A stretch of DNA of 64,000 nucleotides from Bryum argenteum. Taxonomy: Eukaryota > Streptophyta > Bryopsida > Bryales > Bryaceae. Below, in pieces: positions 1 to 11,600 of the stretch (the stretch's first letter is position 1; every line of letters starts with the position of its first letter). The stretch is from NCBI GenBank assembly GCA_037043015.1, contig CM073322.1, forward strand, positions 4,227,601-4,291,600, written 5' to 3'. Below the pieces are notes generated by a model. That model had not been told where the DNA came from. It saw only the letters and a program-made list of their open reading frames with translations, and did no database searches. A program made the translations under genes and the position numbers.

Positions 1-32
1 GTGTGCTGATAATACCGGATATATGGGTGCAG

Positions 33-214
33 CCTGTACGCGACCACTTCAAAAACGACCCCAAAGCTAAGGAACTCTTGAAAACTGTGAAGGTAATTTG
101 CACCCTGTACCTATCCTTTCGAATCCGAAACTACGTAGTTGTTGAACTGAAGCTACAAAGAATAAATCTGAACCGATGTGATTGTTTGTGCAGAGCTACA
201 AGGTAACGAGGTAA
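33..214 (+). CDS. Cytosolic tyrosyl-tRNA synthetase, 3' end (last two exons)
   Basis: Only the C-terminus of the gene lies in the window. The penultimate exon is 33-92, after an acceptor ending gtgcag, and reads PVRDHFKNDPKAKELLKTVK. A GT donor follows at 93. A tiny last exon at 194-214, after tttgtgcag, adds SYKVTR and a TAA stop. The phases fit (20 codons, then 6 plus stop). From memory of the family, plant cytosolic TyrRS ends in a very similar PVRDHF...LLK.VK.(Y/F)(K/R)VTR segment, without the extra C-terminal EMAPII-like domain of the animal enzyme. The enzyme charges tRNA-Tyr for cytosolic translation. The catalytic Rossmann domain with its HIGH/KMSKS-type motifs lies upstream of the window and cannot be checked. 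The identification rests on 26 residues. An upstream continuation through 3-32 instead of an intron acceptor at 32 is possible but fits the family less well. Confidence 0.72.
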
Positions 215-1020
215 CTTACGTTGAGTAGGTGATATTGAAGACAATCACTCGAGAACTATTTCGATCTGGGTCACATTTTCTGTAATTCCCAGCTATTGTG
301 AGAATTTATTATAGGATTTAGCAGAGCATTCAATATTCGGAGCATTCAGATCTATTAATGAGATGATGCTTGTACACACATTGTGGGAGTAGCATGTGAT
401 CAAATGGAGCCCACGCTTGATGGTTGCGGTCTCACTGTCAGGCTCATTCATGGTGCCACAAATGATTGTGCTGAGCCCCTTGTTCTCCAGCTCATCGTGG
501 AGTTGCAAAGTCAGAGCCTGCAACCTCTCTATTATACTATTCAACCAGATGATGGTTTTATCCAACCAGATAGATGAATGTGCTTATTACATTTTGGTGA
601 TGAAAGGCACCTGCAGATATTGTCCATGAATAGTCACCAAGATAGAGCGTACTTTAGAGTATGAGATTCTATGTAGTAGTTTGAACTTTTGTATTTTTCT
701 GCTATATCAACCGGAGAAAGAGGAACATGAGTTCGTTACAAGTTGTACTTTAAATGGTTGCAAATAGTATGATCTTACAAGCTTAGTAATCGGTAATTCT
801 AAATTTCGAGCGCACCCATTTGACTTAAGAAGTATAATTAGCAACATTAGGCAACACAAGTGCTTCAATTAAAGATGCCAATACCATATTTAAAACATTC
901 ACATTTTTAAAGCCGTTTGTTTTATTTTGAATGAGATATTATGATCTCGAGCACAATTCATTAGGCTGCGGCTGCACGACGTGGTGTTAGAAGCGGTTAT
1001 TTTTGTAGAGTTGTAGAAAT
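215..1020. other. Intergenic, TyrRS 3' flank
   Basis: AT-rich DNA downstream of the TyrRS stop codon. It should hold the 3' UTR and poly(A) site. I see no convincing coding sequence on either strand; the short reading frames around 293-629 have no recognisable family features. Confidence 0.5.
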
Positions 1021-1437
1021 TGTTGCATAAATAGAAATATATACTGCAAGTTACTAGTTACTGCTGCTACTAGAAACCATCCAAGTCTCATGGAGCCACT
1101 CAATACTGAGTGTTACTAAACTAGGAAATATCAATACTGAGTGTTACTAACTATGTTACTAACTAGAAAACTAGGAAATATCAATACTGAGTGTTTCTAA
1201 CTATGTTACTAACTAGAAAATATTGTATCTAGTAGTTAGGAGGATAGAAAGTTGGATGGAAGTTAAGTTGACTTATTGTTTACTTAGCTTTCTAACCAAC
1301 CTTCCATCCTCCTGACTTCTAGATATGAGATTTCCTAGTTAGTAACTCCCAGTATTGGATGGCTCTAAGAAAATCGAATTTTGGATGGTTCTAGTAGCAT
1401 GCGACAACTTGCAGTATGAGTTTCTATTTACACAACA
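1021..1437 (-). mobile_element. Ty1/copia solo-like 3' LTR with internal palindromes
   Basis: Read on the minus strand this 417-bp segment begins TGTTG and ends CAACA, the typical terminal inversion of plant copia LTRs. It directly follows a polypurine tract (GAGGAGGAG, at 1438-1446). The two ends are inverted repeats of each other over about 60 bp. Near the centre, around 1230-1320, arms containing AGGAGGATAGAAAG and its inverse make a smaller palindrome. A 50-bp unit beginning CTAGGAAATATC is duplicated in tandem at 1121-1170 and 1171-1220. It belongs with the RNase H remnant just to its right. GAAAT at 1016-1020 is a possible half of a 5-bp target-site duplication, but I did not find a partner. 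Confidence 0.6.
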
Positions 1438-1594
1438 CTCCTCCTCGAATACGAAAGTTATTACTCTAGTGTTTGGTCCTATATAAGTTATTACTCTAGT
1501 GTTTGATCCTATATATAACTCCTCCTCAAGCACAAGATACCTTATTAAAAATTACCTTTGAGTAAAAACCCATTTAATAGGAAAAACTCAAAGT

Positions 1595-1895
1595 GTAGAA
1601 AAGAGTATATTTAGCTCCGCATTCTAGTTGCTTGTATAAGTCGACGGTGAGTGTGGGTTGGCAAGGCTTTCGTAAGAATGTCAGCAACGTTATGGGTGGA
1701 TTCAATTTTATGCACTTGAATTTGACAATTGGTGACCAGTTCTTATTTGTAGCCGAAGATTTGAGATCAATCTTAAGTGTAGCCGAAGATTTGAGATCAA
1801 TGAGCTTGACTTGCTTTTGATAAATGCAACACCCGCTTGCGCTACACATGTTGTGTTATCCTCATATAAAATAGTTGCATTGATGGGAATGTTAA
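1595..1895 (-). pseudogene. Ty1/copia RNase H C-terminus (degenerate, minus strand)
   Basis: Minus-strand translation in two frames gives the copia RNase H signatures ILYEDNTTCVAQ and, nearer the end, KIESTHNVADILTKALPT, followed by ATRMRS and a stop. A short duplication around 1741-1800 (AGCCGAAGATTTGAGATCAA repeated) and frameshifts break the frame. This is the C-terminal end of a copia polyprotein, lying between the lost reverse transcriptase and the LTR at 1021-1437. It is oriented opposite to the gag-RT relic that starts about 330 bp to the right. Confidence 0.7.
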
Positions 1896-2223
1896 GTGTT
1901 GTCTTTTACTTTTACTTCGTTATGAGGGCTCCATTGCTAATCAAGCATCCTCAAGCCATGCTTTGAGCCGTTCCCCATTACATTGCTTGCATTTGTATAT
2001 CAGACCATCACATAGTAATGCAGTCATACCAAGGTTACTACACCATCTTTGAGTACTACCCTTCCTTTCATTGAAGTTGTAAATTGCACATACTAGGAAA
2101 CTAGAAGGAAATGCGTGTTGCATGAAGACTTTCTTTTTCTATCTCGGTATTTTGATTCTTACCTTATTTTTACTCTTACTTGATAGTATGGAATAGTATC
2201 TTGTCTTCCTGGTTTTGACTAAC

Positions 2224-4283
2224 ATGGCTGCTTCTACTTCTAAACCCATAGTAGATAACAAAGCCGATGGTAAAATTACTTCAGGTGGTGTCTTGATTTC
2301 AAGGTATATTTTATCTATGGCAAACTAGAAAAGCTTCTCGCTTATCCGGTACTAGCAAACTTTACAGTCGCACAGAAAAGCCGGACAATTGTCTTTATGC
2401 AAAAGCATATTGATGATTCAGTTCAACAGCAGTATTTACAAGTTGATGACCCAGCAGCCCTGTGGAGGCAACAGGAGGCGAGGTTTTGACATGGGACAAC
2501 AATCTTTCTGCTTAAGCCCCGTAGTGACTAGGCAAATCTCAAAGTTTATGACTTTGCAGATTTTTCATTATACAACAAACAAGTGTTCACAATTGTATCT
2601 CAGCTACATTTGTGTGGAGAAACTAAGAGCAATGAGGATATGATTGACAAGACTTTGTCAACCTTCCCAATGCGTCTGTATTGCTGGCCCAGATGTACCG
2701 GACTATGAGGTTCAAAATCTACAGCGAGCTCACACAATTTCTACTTCTCTCCGAACAACAACAACAATTGCTGCTTAAGAATAACAAAGCTAAACCGCCA
2801 CGTGAAACCAATGGATTAGTCATACCAACAAAGAAGCCCAACAGAGGCTGGAAGTCTAATTAGCAAAAGCAAGATCAGACTGCTTACACCACGCTGAACA
2901 ATGAGTCTTCTAACTCTGACTCTTGCTCTTCTAGCAAATCTGTTTCTCGCAAATGTTTCAAGTGTGGTAGAGACGGTCACTTACAGAAAGATTGCCGAAC
3001 ATACAAGTGGTTGCCGAACATACAAGTCATAATAAATGTGGTTGCCGAGAATATATAACTTGAGAGTGTGAATCCAATGTCTGTTAAAGATGTGGGAGAA
3101 TTGGACAAAAGACTTCTGATTGCCGGGCTAGGGCATACACAGAGAAGTTGTATAAAGAACTCCAAGAGCTGCGGAAGGGTCAGAGGGAGTCACACTCCTT
3201 AGTTGCCACATCTCTTGATGGCACTTACTCTGAGAACTATACAACTATAGTAGAGTCTTCGAACACTCACATCCAATCGGAGACGTCCGATGGAAACATA
3301 ACTTTGTTCTATAGTGGATCAATTCACAGAATCTTGCATAACGGACGCTACTTTGAGTTTCCCAGACATGGAGCCATGACTCTAGTGCTTCAAGACGTGA
3401 TTCCGAAGCATGGCGCACTTAGGAGCTCACCACAGTCACCGGAAAACGGAAGATGATCTTCCGTGAGTGTCGGGCGAGAGTGAAGCTCTCTAGAAGCGCA
3501 ATCTTCATCTCCTCCAATGCGATGTTTGACACTGACGCACACCAAAGTGTGATCACCCTTCTCAACCTCCGAGCACATGGAATTCATGCCCTGACGGCGA
3601 TAAGGGACGGTGAGAAGATTCTAAACTTGATGTATAGAGACAAGTGCCTAGCTACGACACACTACGGAGCTTAGGGCCTCTATGAAATTCTAATCTCTTG
3701 TGTCAATACAGGTGAACAAAACCATTCAACATATTCTGTTGTTATACCTCACAAAGTTCAACTTTGGCACTCGATGATTAGTCACCTAGGAGTCACCAAC
3801 TCACCATGTTCAAACAAACGATGCATATTTTAACGAGTCACGAGGTCTCTCTAAGTGATGCCAACAAGCTTTGAGTGTGAGAGGCGTGTGCTCAAGAAAA
3901 AATTATTCTTAAGCCTTTATAGTAAAAACTGTCGCAAAATCTCTTTATACCACTTCACAGGCTTCAAGAGGACATCTGTAGTTCCATCAATCCTCCGTTC
4001 AGACCTTTCAGCATGCAAAAAGGTTGTAAGATTATTAACCACCCGCTTCAAGATGAAGTTGTTACGAAAGACCTCCTATTGCCTTGACTTACATATTATA
4101 CATCTCCCTGATGGAAGCATATTTCTTCATCAAACGAGCTATACTCAAAAGATGTTGAATTTATTTTACATGGACAACGCCAACACTCTCTCAGCTCCAA
4201 TGATACGAAATGGTAGCACCAAGGATGATGACCATCATCCATGTCAAGACAAGGAAGAGGAGTTCACAGATAGGATGCACTAG
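2224..4283 (+). pseudogene. Ty1/copia gag-pol relic, internally deleted
   Basis: Plus-strand fragments occur in copia order. A candidate gag start at 2224 reads MAASTSKPIVDNKADG. A perfect CCHC zinc knuckle at about 2950-2997 reads CFKCGRDGHLQKDC (CX2CX4HX4C). A GAG-pre-integrase-like LWHSMISHLG lies near 3766-3795. A reverse-transcriptase C-terminal block at 4060-4280 contains TSYCLDLHI, HLPDGSIFLHQTSYTQKML and FYMDNANTLSAPMI. Integrase and most of RT are missing, and stops and frameshifts separate the blocks, so the element is dead. No matching 5' LTR or primer-binding site was recognised. It could be a second element or an inverted part of the one ending at 1021-1437. Confidence 0.72.
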
Positions 4284-4329
4284 AATATGAATGTATTTGG
4301 TGATAGCATTTTCACTTCAAAGTAACAAT

Positions 4330-4560
4330 ACTGGATTTCTATGACCTTTTTTGAGTACCAATCTATTATAATCTTTCAATCTATGAGGTCTCATGACTCA
4401 AAATTTGACTCACATATTTTACAATATGTCTATTAGAGAATTGTACACCTCAGGTCTATATAGCTTGCATTCATTTTCATTTATGACACTTTACGAAAAA
4501 AATGTGTATCTAGACTCAAGACCCCCATTGGGCAGTTAAGGATTAAACACTACTTAGTAA
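4330..4560 (-). repeat. Fragment of the 0.9-1 kb TTAA-ended repeat (minus)
   Basis: The run AATCTATGAGGTCTCATGA and the following CATTTTCATTTATGACA match, in inverse orientation, the 5' part of the long dispersed repeat seen at 6264-7198, 21758-22758 and 46435-47250. Only one end is preserved. Confidence 0.5.
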
Positions 4561-5809
4561 AAAGTGAAGAATCATAATTTTCATATACTCGTGTGACGTT
4601 TTTAAAAATTACATATCAATTCACGTATAAACGGAAGTCATTCCTTGTGTAGTTAGAGTCATCTCATACCATTCCACATTTACTTTGTCATTCTTCCTTG
4701 ACTCTTTTCTTTGCATGAATAAATTATACACACGCAAATGCTGCAGTTTGCTACACTAATTCTGATATTTCTACGCCAATGGGAAAAAATCAGGTCAAAC
4801 ATAAGACGGTACGGTAACACCATATCCCACTGTAGACAGTAGATCCTCGAAGATACTTGGTTCATGCGTCCCGCTGCCCGCCGTTGCTTCGATTGAGAAC
4901 CGGCACAGGTCAGGTCAGCAGTAATAAATGAGCACGGGGCTAGTGGGTGGGTCCACCGTCCTAAAGAAAAGGAGATCTGGATCTGCCCCTCCAAAAGGAT
5001 GTCAAATATAGCAATCAGATCTACCCTAGTTGGGTGAAAACCGAAAAGCGTCCATCCATACCTCGGGTGAAATCCTGACCCAGGGTTGGATGCTACCTTA
5101 GTCGAGTTCGCACCCCCCACTCCTGGTCATCAACGGTGAGCATCTTGGTGTAGTCCCATTTATGATGGACTTAATTATTTTCTGTAATCATTCATTTAAC
5201 TCACATGTGATGCGTGTGCCTTGCAAAAAGGCTAATAACATTCCATACCCTCTTGTATTATTCTCCTCAATACAGGGGGTATTGTATTGATTCCCAGATG
5301 CATGCCGCCAACAGTGATCATGGGGCCTACTAATCACAAATCACAACAAATCAATGGTTCAGATGGCGACATGAAAATGTGAGTAGATTCTCCATGCAAT
5401 GTCATGTTTTTATGATTATTTTTGGGTTGGAGTCCAATCAAGTCTACGATTTGTACTAAAAATTCAAGCCCACTGATAGATGTTAGATTAAATTGGCTGA
5501 ACCGGTGGGATTAGGGGAGAAAGGGAGGATTTCGTTTTCTGGTAGACTCGCTATTAACTTAGACTAGGAATGCCTTTGGTAGCCCACCAAACAGAGGCCC
5601 TCAACCCCCCAATGGCAACATCTATCCAAACCTTGCTACTTGATTGGTTATATACTCAACTCTTACTCCTTGTTCATAAGTAGTTGAATGTATCATCCCC
5701 TAACTTTTATAAAGTTTTAGTGAAAAGAGAGTATGAAAACCTTAGTGCTTTAATTATCTGGTGTGGTTTTTTTTTTCTTTTTTTTCTTTTTTTTCTTTCG
5801 GTCTATAAA
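4561..5809. other. Intergenic, no gene recognised
   Basis: Contains a moderately GC-rich stretch (4790-5130) with an open minus frame (4680-5120) that matches no family I know. Around 5425-5480 there is another weak piece of the long dispersed repeat. A T-rich stretch, (T)nC repeats, lies at 5768-5800. Confidence 0.4.
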
Positions 5810-6180
5810 CATCATCATAAATCTAATACCAAAGTAATATTGATATAAACTATCCACTTAGAATTTTTTTGGTATTCATCTTAAGATTCTTACACGTATA
5901 TAAAAATTTCATAAAATACTAAATTTCATTTCATATAATTGGCTTGTAGTGGTAAAACATGCTCCATGTTTAACAATCTTCCGTCACTATATTGCTATAA
6001 AGTAATACCAAAGTGAATCCATATTTACCACACTAAATAGACTTAATTTGAGATCCAACTCAACAAATTTCTTTATGAAGAGGCTTTGGATTAAAATATG
6101 GCTCTTCAAAGTTTCAACTTATCATAAAAAAATTTATTTTTAATATTTGACCATGTAGGGGTCAACCACTTGTTTTACTA
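5810..6180 (+). repeat. Partial copy of the 0.9-1 kb dispersed repeat
   Basis: The order CCAAAGTAATATTGATATAA..., TTGGCTTGTAGTGGTAAAACATG, ATATGGCTCTTCAAAGTTTCAACTT follows the 3' half of the copy at 6264-7198. No TTAA-type end is preserved on the left. Confidence 0.5.
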
Positions 6181-6263
6181 CCTTGTCGTATAGTATCATA
6201 GTATGAGAATCTAGTTTGATACAACGTACATATGAGGTTTGACAATCGTTCATAGACAATAGT

Positions 6264-7198
6264 TTAACCCCTAGAAGCATGGAGGTCTCTTTACTCTCAA
6301 ACATCTACGTGTTCGGATTGTAGCTATTAAAACAATAGTTATATATTTTTATTTCAATCGTCCGATCTTTTTGTTGACTTATTGTAGGTCACGTGAATGA
6401 AATTTTTACCCTTAGCGCCTCATCAATTGCAAGACCATAATGTATTCCTCACCAAAAAAATATTTTAAAACTCCATGAAATATAAATGCTACCAACAAAC
6501 CAACTGCTGTCACGAAATCTCCAATTTCTAAGTTATTTACCTTCATCTTATTAACAATCTTGTAAAAAATAAACCAACTAAAAATTTCTTGGCTCAATGA
6601 AATAGCTTTGCAATAGTAAAAAACTGCATTGATATTTCCGTAGGAAAATCAGTCCAAATCTATACATCTTGCACTTATATGTACGCCATGTCATTGTAAC
6701 AATTTTGATAAAAGTAACCTCTCTACCACAAGGAGTAGACATGTATTGGAATGCGAATCAACATACAAAGTTGAGATACAACAGTGGATGAGGGAGATAC
6801 AAGTTCTTGAAATCCACGCATTTCCTATGTTTTTTCTATACAAATACTTCCATAGAAATCTACCACAAAAATGATCATAGTGAACAAACCCTCAATTAAA
6901 ATAATGTTAGCTTTATCCAAAGATCACTCTTATGTATTAAAAATATCATGAAAGATTAAATGTCATCCAAATAATTGGTTCACAATGGCAAAACATGGCC
7001 CATGTTTCAAACCCTAATACAAAAGATGCCTTCACTAAAGTGGCCTCCAATTTAACCACACAAACTTGACTTGATTTGTGAACTAATTCAAGTGATTTGG
7101 TCCAAAACATGCTTCAAATTAAAAAGTTATGACACTTCAAAGTTTCAACTTGTCATCCAAAATGTCGAATTTTGACATTCTATACACTAAGGGGTTAA
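6264..7198 (+). mobile_element. Long TTAA-ended non-autonomous element, copy 1 (935 bp)
   Basis: Begins TTAACCCCTAGAAGC and ends CACTAAGGGGTTAA, so the outer ends are inverted repeats with TTAA outermost. The interior is co-linear with 21758-22758 and 46435-47250; shared blocks include AAAGTTATG.C(T)CTTCAA and CATCCAAAATGTC just inside the right end. There is no transposase reading frame, so it is non-autonomous. A TTAA boundary followed by CCC is the hallmark of piggyBac-type elements; the superfamily is inferred from ends alone. Confidence 0.6.
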
Positions 7199-7372
7199 GC
7201 ATTATGTCAACTAAATACTCTTCCATTGTAGTTGATGTGAAGCTGCAAGAAGAATCACATGACAAATCGCTCATCTTAAAGTAATGTAAGTAAGAGGAAT
7301 ATCCCTTGAAGTTTTTGAGTGAGCATTATCTAGATGAGAGAAAAAAACTCTAGTGTTCAACACCACCGTGAA

Positions 7373-7820
7373 TAAGGTAGGAGTCGTGAAAACCGTCCAG
7401 CCCCAAAAACCGCACAGTAGGTTTGTGGGTAGGGTCTGTAAAACCGTCTGTTCATGGTAAACTGACAGGTTTTGGGAACCATCCACTGTTTTTAGCTCCC
7501 ACCATGCATGCTGAACGGTTTTAGACAACTCCTATGTCAGTGTCCGAACCTATTTTAATTAATTTTGGGACATTCAATCCACAGTTTTCGGAATACAACC
7601 TTGCAAAAAAGCCAACACTCTATGTTCGGTTAGTGGGACTCCTAAGACTCGAGATTCAAAAATTCATAGGAAATTATAGGATTACTCAAAAAATGTTTTT
7701 TTTTTTTTTGGGATGGATTTGCACTAGCTTTGCAGATCATGGAAAAATAATTATAATTTTACACCACTATTCCAAGTATGCAAAGCTGAAATTCAGACGG
7801 TTTTCACCACTCCTACCTTA
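7373..7820 (+). mobile_element. TA-type MITE, AGGTAGGAGT family, copy 1
   Basis: Left end TAAGGTAGGAGTCGTGAAAA and right end, read inverse, TAAGGTAGGAGTGGTGAAAA form a terminal inverted repeat of over 20 bp bounded by TA. The interior shares blocks in order with 22901-23664 (GATTCAAAAATTCATAGG, GGATGGATTTGCACTAGC, CACTATTCCAAGTATGCAAA). A poly-T tract at about 7696 lies where copy 2 carries its TTTA array. A further internal end-like motif at about 7510-7535 suggests a nested or composite insertion. Confidence 0.65.
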
Positions 7821-8636
7821 CGGTAGAGGGGATAGCCAAACATGAAAGTAAACATTCACATGCGACGGGAAAGAACAACAAGCAGGTGAAACCCGGTGTC
7901 AGATACCCGGTGGAGGTGTGTCCAGGTCAGCGGGAATCCGGGTAACGGTTTCCAGTTACGGTGTGAAAGCGATGGTATCTCGGGGGCGGACCACGGTAAG
8001 TTAGAGTTCGATTCACCCTGCAAGTTTCCCCGTTTACCACGCCAACTGGCGGAGGGGAGGCGGAGAGGGCTGGGGCGCGGCAGCCGGCGGGATGAAAACG
8101 AAACGTGAGCGGCAGTAATAATTGAACGGCGAGGGGGAGCGAGTCGGAGTGAGTAGTAGTAGTAGTTGTTATTAGTACGACCACAGGCCAGGCCAGGCAG
8201 GGCCAGCGGCTGGTAGCGGCCACCCCGAACCCCGTCCGTCACTTCCCCTTTGCTCGCCGATTGCTCAGAACGGCTGGAGCACGCCTGTATTTAGTATCCC
8301 AGTCAAGAAGCTAGAGCATATTGTGCAATCACTCCACAGCTGCTTAGTCGGAATCCATCGGGAAGGGCAAAATCACTTTTCTCTGTTCACTGTGCCCCGG
8401 CGAGGGGCGTGCTGCCTACCTAATCCCCTTCCCTTTTGGACCTATGCAATCAGTGCGTAGTAGTTTGTAAGAAGAAGCAGTCCTTGCCCGCGAGCGCATC
8501 AATTCTCAGGTTGACTAGCGCTCCCTCCGATCTCTCCTGCCCTGGATCTGCTATTATGTGAGGTCAAGAGTTAGGTTGCGGCTGCTTGATAGCTGCGTTC
8601 TGTGTGTGTGAGAGCCGTGCTGTGTGAGAGTCAGTG
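7821..8636 (+). promoter_or_regulatory. Upstream region and leader of the PMT gene
   Basis: A GC-rich stretch between the MITE and the PMT start codon, likely promoter plus 5' leader. No clear TATA box is seen. The open frames here on both strands have no family features and look like composition artefacts. Just before the ATG is a GT-rich leader (8600-8636). Confidence 0.4.
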
Positions 8637-11600
8637 ATGTTGGGACGAGGTGCAGCGGCCGCCAGAATGCGGGGTCGCAACGATGGCGGCGCTCAGAAGC
8701 GCAAGGTGCTGGTCACCGTGTGCACTCTGGTGCTCATGTTCTCCGTTGTCTCGTTCTACCACGGCTCCTTCTTCAGCAATCGCAGCACCAAGACCGCTGT
8801 CGAGGATACATTTGATCCCTCCACTTCCGGTTGGAGCGCCAACCTCCTGAAAGATGAATCTGTGAAGTCTACTGGCGCTGATTTGAGCAGTGATGGACGT
8901 GCTGATGCTAAGGTGGCAAGAGACGAAGGGGCTTTGAAGGCTGATGACGATGCTGAAGTCAACAGTGTCGAGAAAGATGCATTTTCAGAGAAGATTGAAA
9001 CACCTGAGGAGGAATCCACATCCGACGGTGATTCGCCGAAAACCTTTCCCGTAAGTGCAACTGGATCTTGAATAAATTCAGTTATTAACAACTCGGAGAT
9101 TTGAATCTTTTGGTCTTGTCTGGAAGTTGGAGCTAGTAGTGTTTAACTGGGAAGGCATACCTTACACTCCGATCTTCTCTGCGGATCTACATTTTCGTTG
9201 ATCAGATGTTTCTTGCAATAGTGGAGCTTTCGGACATTGGTCCACCTCTTGTTGTCTCTTGATCTTTCATTTTTGAAATGCAAACAGTCATCATAGTGAC
9301 TTACGGAGGATTGATTTTTTCATTGTACAGGTTTGTGACGCTCAGTTCACTGAGATCATTCCCTGTCTAGACATCAGCATGAATAAAAAGCTGAAGCTGA
9401 AGCTCAATCATTCAGTCATGGAGCACTACGAGAGGCACTGTCCTCCAGCTGACCACAGACTCAATTGTGTTATTCCTCCTCCTCCTAATTACAAGGTACT
9501 AGATATTTTTGACTTTCATGACGTAGTTCATCTTGTGTCGTAAGGCTCTACTCTTCTTGTTCAGGATCCACCTAGCTGGGAGGATCGGAGCATTTTGTGA
9601 ACTTACAGCGAGCTCTCAGTCTGTCTCTTAATGATTGTTTCACAAATGCGCAGGTGCCTATCAGGTGGCCGAGAAGCAGGGATGAAGTCTGGCAATCTAA
9701 CGTGCCTCACACCTTTTTGGCAACTGAAAAGTCCGACCAGCACTGGATGGTCGTGGTTGGTCAGAAAGTGAATTTTCCAGGTGGTGGCACGCACTTTCCG
9801 AATGGTGCTGACAAGTACATTTCGTCACTCGCAAAGGTACGTCTGTATCCAGCAGGCTCTGTAGGGTACGCTAGATGTCACATGACCAACTCAATTATTT
9901 TCGATTCGTTTCCTGATTGCGGTAGGAAGAATCGAACTTCTAAAAGCTAAGAGATGTGGATCCTTCACATTTAGATCACCATAATTGTCTTTTCTCTACA
10001 CCTTAACAGAAGTTGACCATGTCGACAGCAGTCTATGGTTGGATAATTCACTCCTTTTGAGTGGTCCAGCTACGAGATCCGTAGTGCAATTTCCGAGTAC
10101 TGCATTTAGACATGATTTCGTGTTCCCCGGAAACAGTACTACTGTAGAAGAGTGCGGATTCATTTTATTTGTCTCGGTGATTACTTGTTCTGTAGGAAAA
10201 GAATATCGTCTACGATTTTTGGCCGCCATGGCAAAGTCTTTTACCTACCGGAATCGGTCAAATAATTTCTCTGCGGAATACCGTCAGCTTCTCGCAGTTC
10301 ATGATTGCAATTCTCTTTACCGATCGTGTTCTCCTTACACAGATGTTGAAAAACCCGGATGCGAACCTGAGCATGGATGGCAAAGTCAGGACTGTGCTGG
10401 ACGTCGGGTGTGGAGTTGCTAGCTTTGGTGCTTACTTGCTGCCTTTGGATGTAATTGCTATGTCACTGGCGCCTAATGACGTTCATCAGAATCAAATTCA
10501 GTTCGCTCTTGAAAGGGGTATTCCTGCCACCCTCGGGGTTCTAGGCACAAAGCGTCTTCCATACCCGAGCAAGTCGTTCGACCTAGCGCACTGTTCTCGC
10601 TGCCGTATTGAGTGGCACCAGAGGGATGGGATTCTTCTCTTGGAAGTGGATAGACTCTTAAGGCCTGGTGGATATTTCGTTTGGTCCGCTCCTCCTGCTT
10701 ATCGTGAGGACCCTGAAGACCAGCAGATCTGGAAGGAGATGTCGGCACTCGTGGCTTCAATGTGCTGGACTGTAGCCGCTCATCAAGATCAGACTGTGAT
10801 TTGGCAAAAACCCATGACCAATGAGTGCTATGAGAAGCGACCGGAGGGCCAAGAGCCCCTACTGTGCCAGAACAGTGATCCTGATAGCGCTTGGAATGTG
10901 CCTATGGAGGCTTGTATCACCCCTCTAACAGGTTGGTCACGAGCGCAATCTACCTTCATCTTCTTTCGACTCTATCACCATGAAGATTAGTGAGTACGAA
11001 TGGAGATGTTGGCTTCTTTGGTGTCTCGCAACTAGTTTTGGCAGCTCTTACTTCAGCACATTGACTGAGTTGTCTAAAGTTGAGACTTTTTGAGAACTCC
11101 ACATGTCAGCAAGTTTCATATTCACAGTTCTAGATCTTTTTACTGTGCAGAGGAAGGTAAGACTGTTGAGCCGTGGCCCAAAAGATTGCTGGCGCCGTCT
11201 CCTCGATTGAAAGATCTGAGAGTTGACGACAAGAAGTACCTTAGCGACACTGTAAGTTCTTGAACCTTCCCGCTTCTCGTACTTTCACAGAAGTTGTGTT
11301 TGGGTTTCCATTGTCCAGATGTGTATCGCACTGTTAAACTTAGTTGCGCTCTGACAGTTTCATTCTATGTACGTGCGCTGTCCACATGCATTTAATTTCA
11401 AGGCAACGTTGGTAGAGGCTTGACGCTTGCGGACGTATGTAACCTCGTGCAGAGCATATGGAAGAAACGAGTAGATTTCTACTTGAGAACTCTGAAGACT
11501 GCTAGCCAAATTGAGCAGAACAGCGTGCGGAACATCATGGATATGAAAGCGAATTTCGGCGGTTTCGCAGCTGCTCTCAGAGAAAAGGACATGCCTGTAT

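Noticed and set aside
4680-5120. 146-codon minus-strand frame
   Set aside because: No motif recognised; composition differs from the real genes in the window, and no splice-compatible neighbours are seen.
7990-8020. B-box-like GAGTTCGATTC, possible tRNA
   Set aside because: No A box at the right distance and no acceptor stem pairing around it.
7856-8242. 128-codon minus-strand frame upstream of PMT
   Set aside because: No family features, and the plus strand is open as well; it fits a GC-rich promoter or leader.
9565-9653. Possible extra PMT exon after ttgttcag (GATCCACCTAGC...)
   Set aside because: It contains an in-frame stop or breaks the conserved PPPNYK-VPIRWPRSRDEVW junction, which is continuous in the family.
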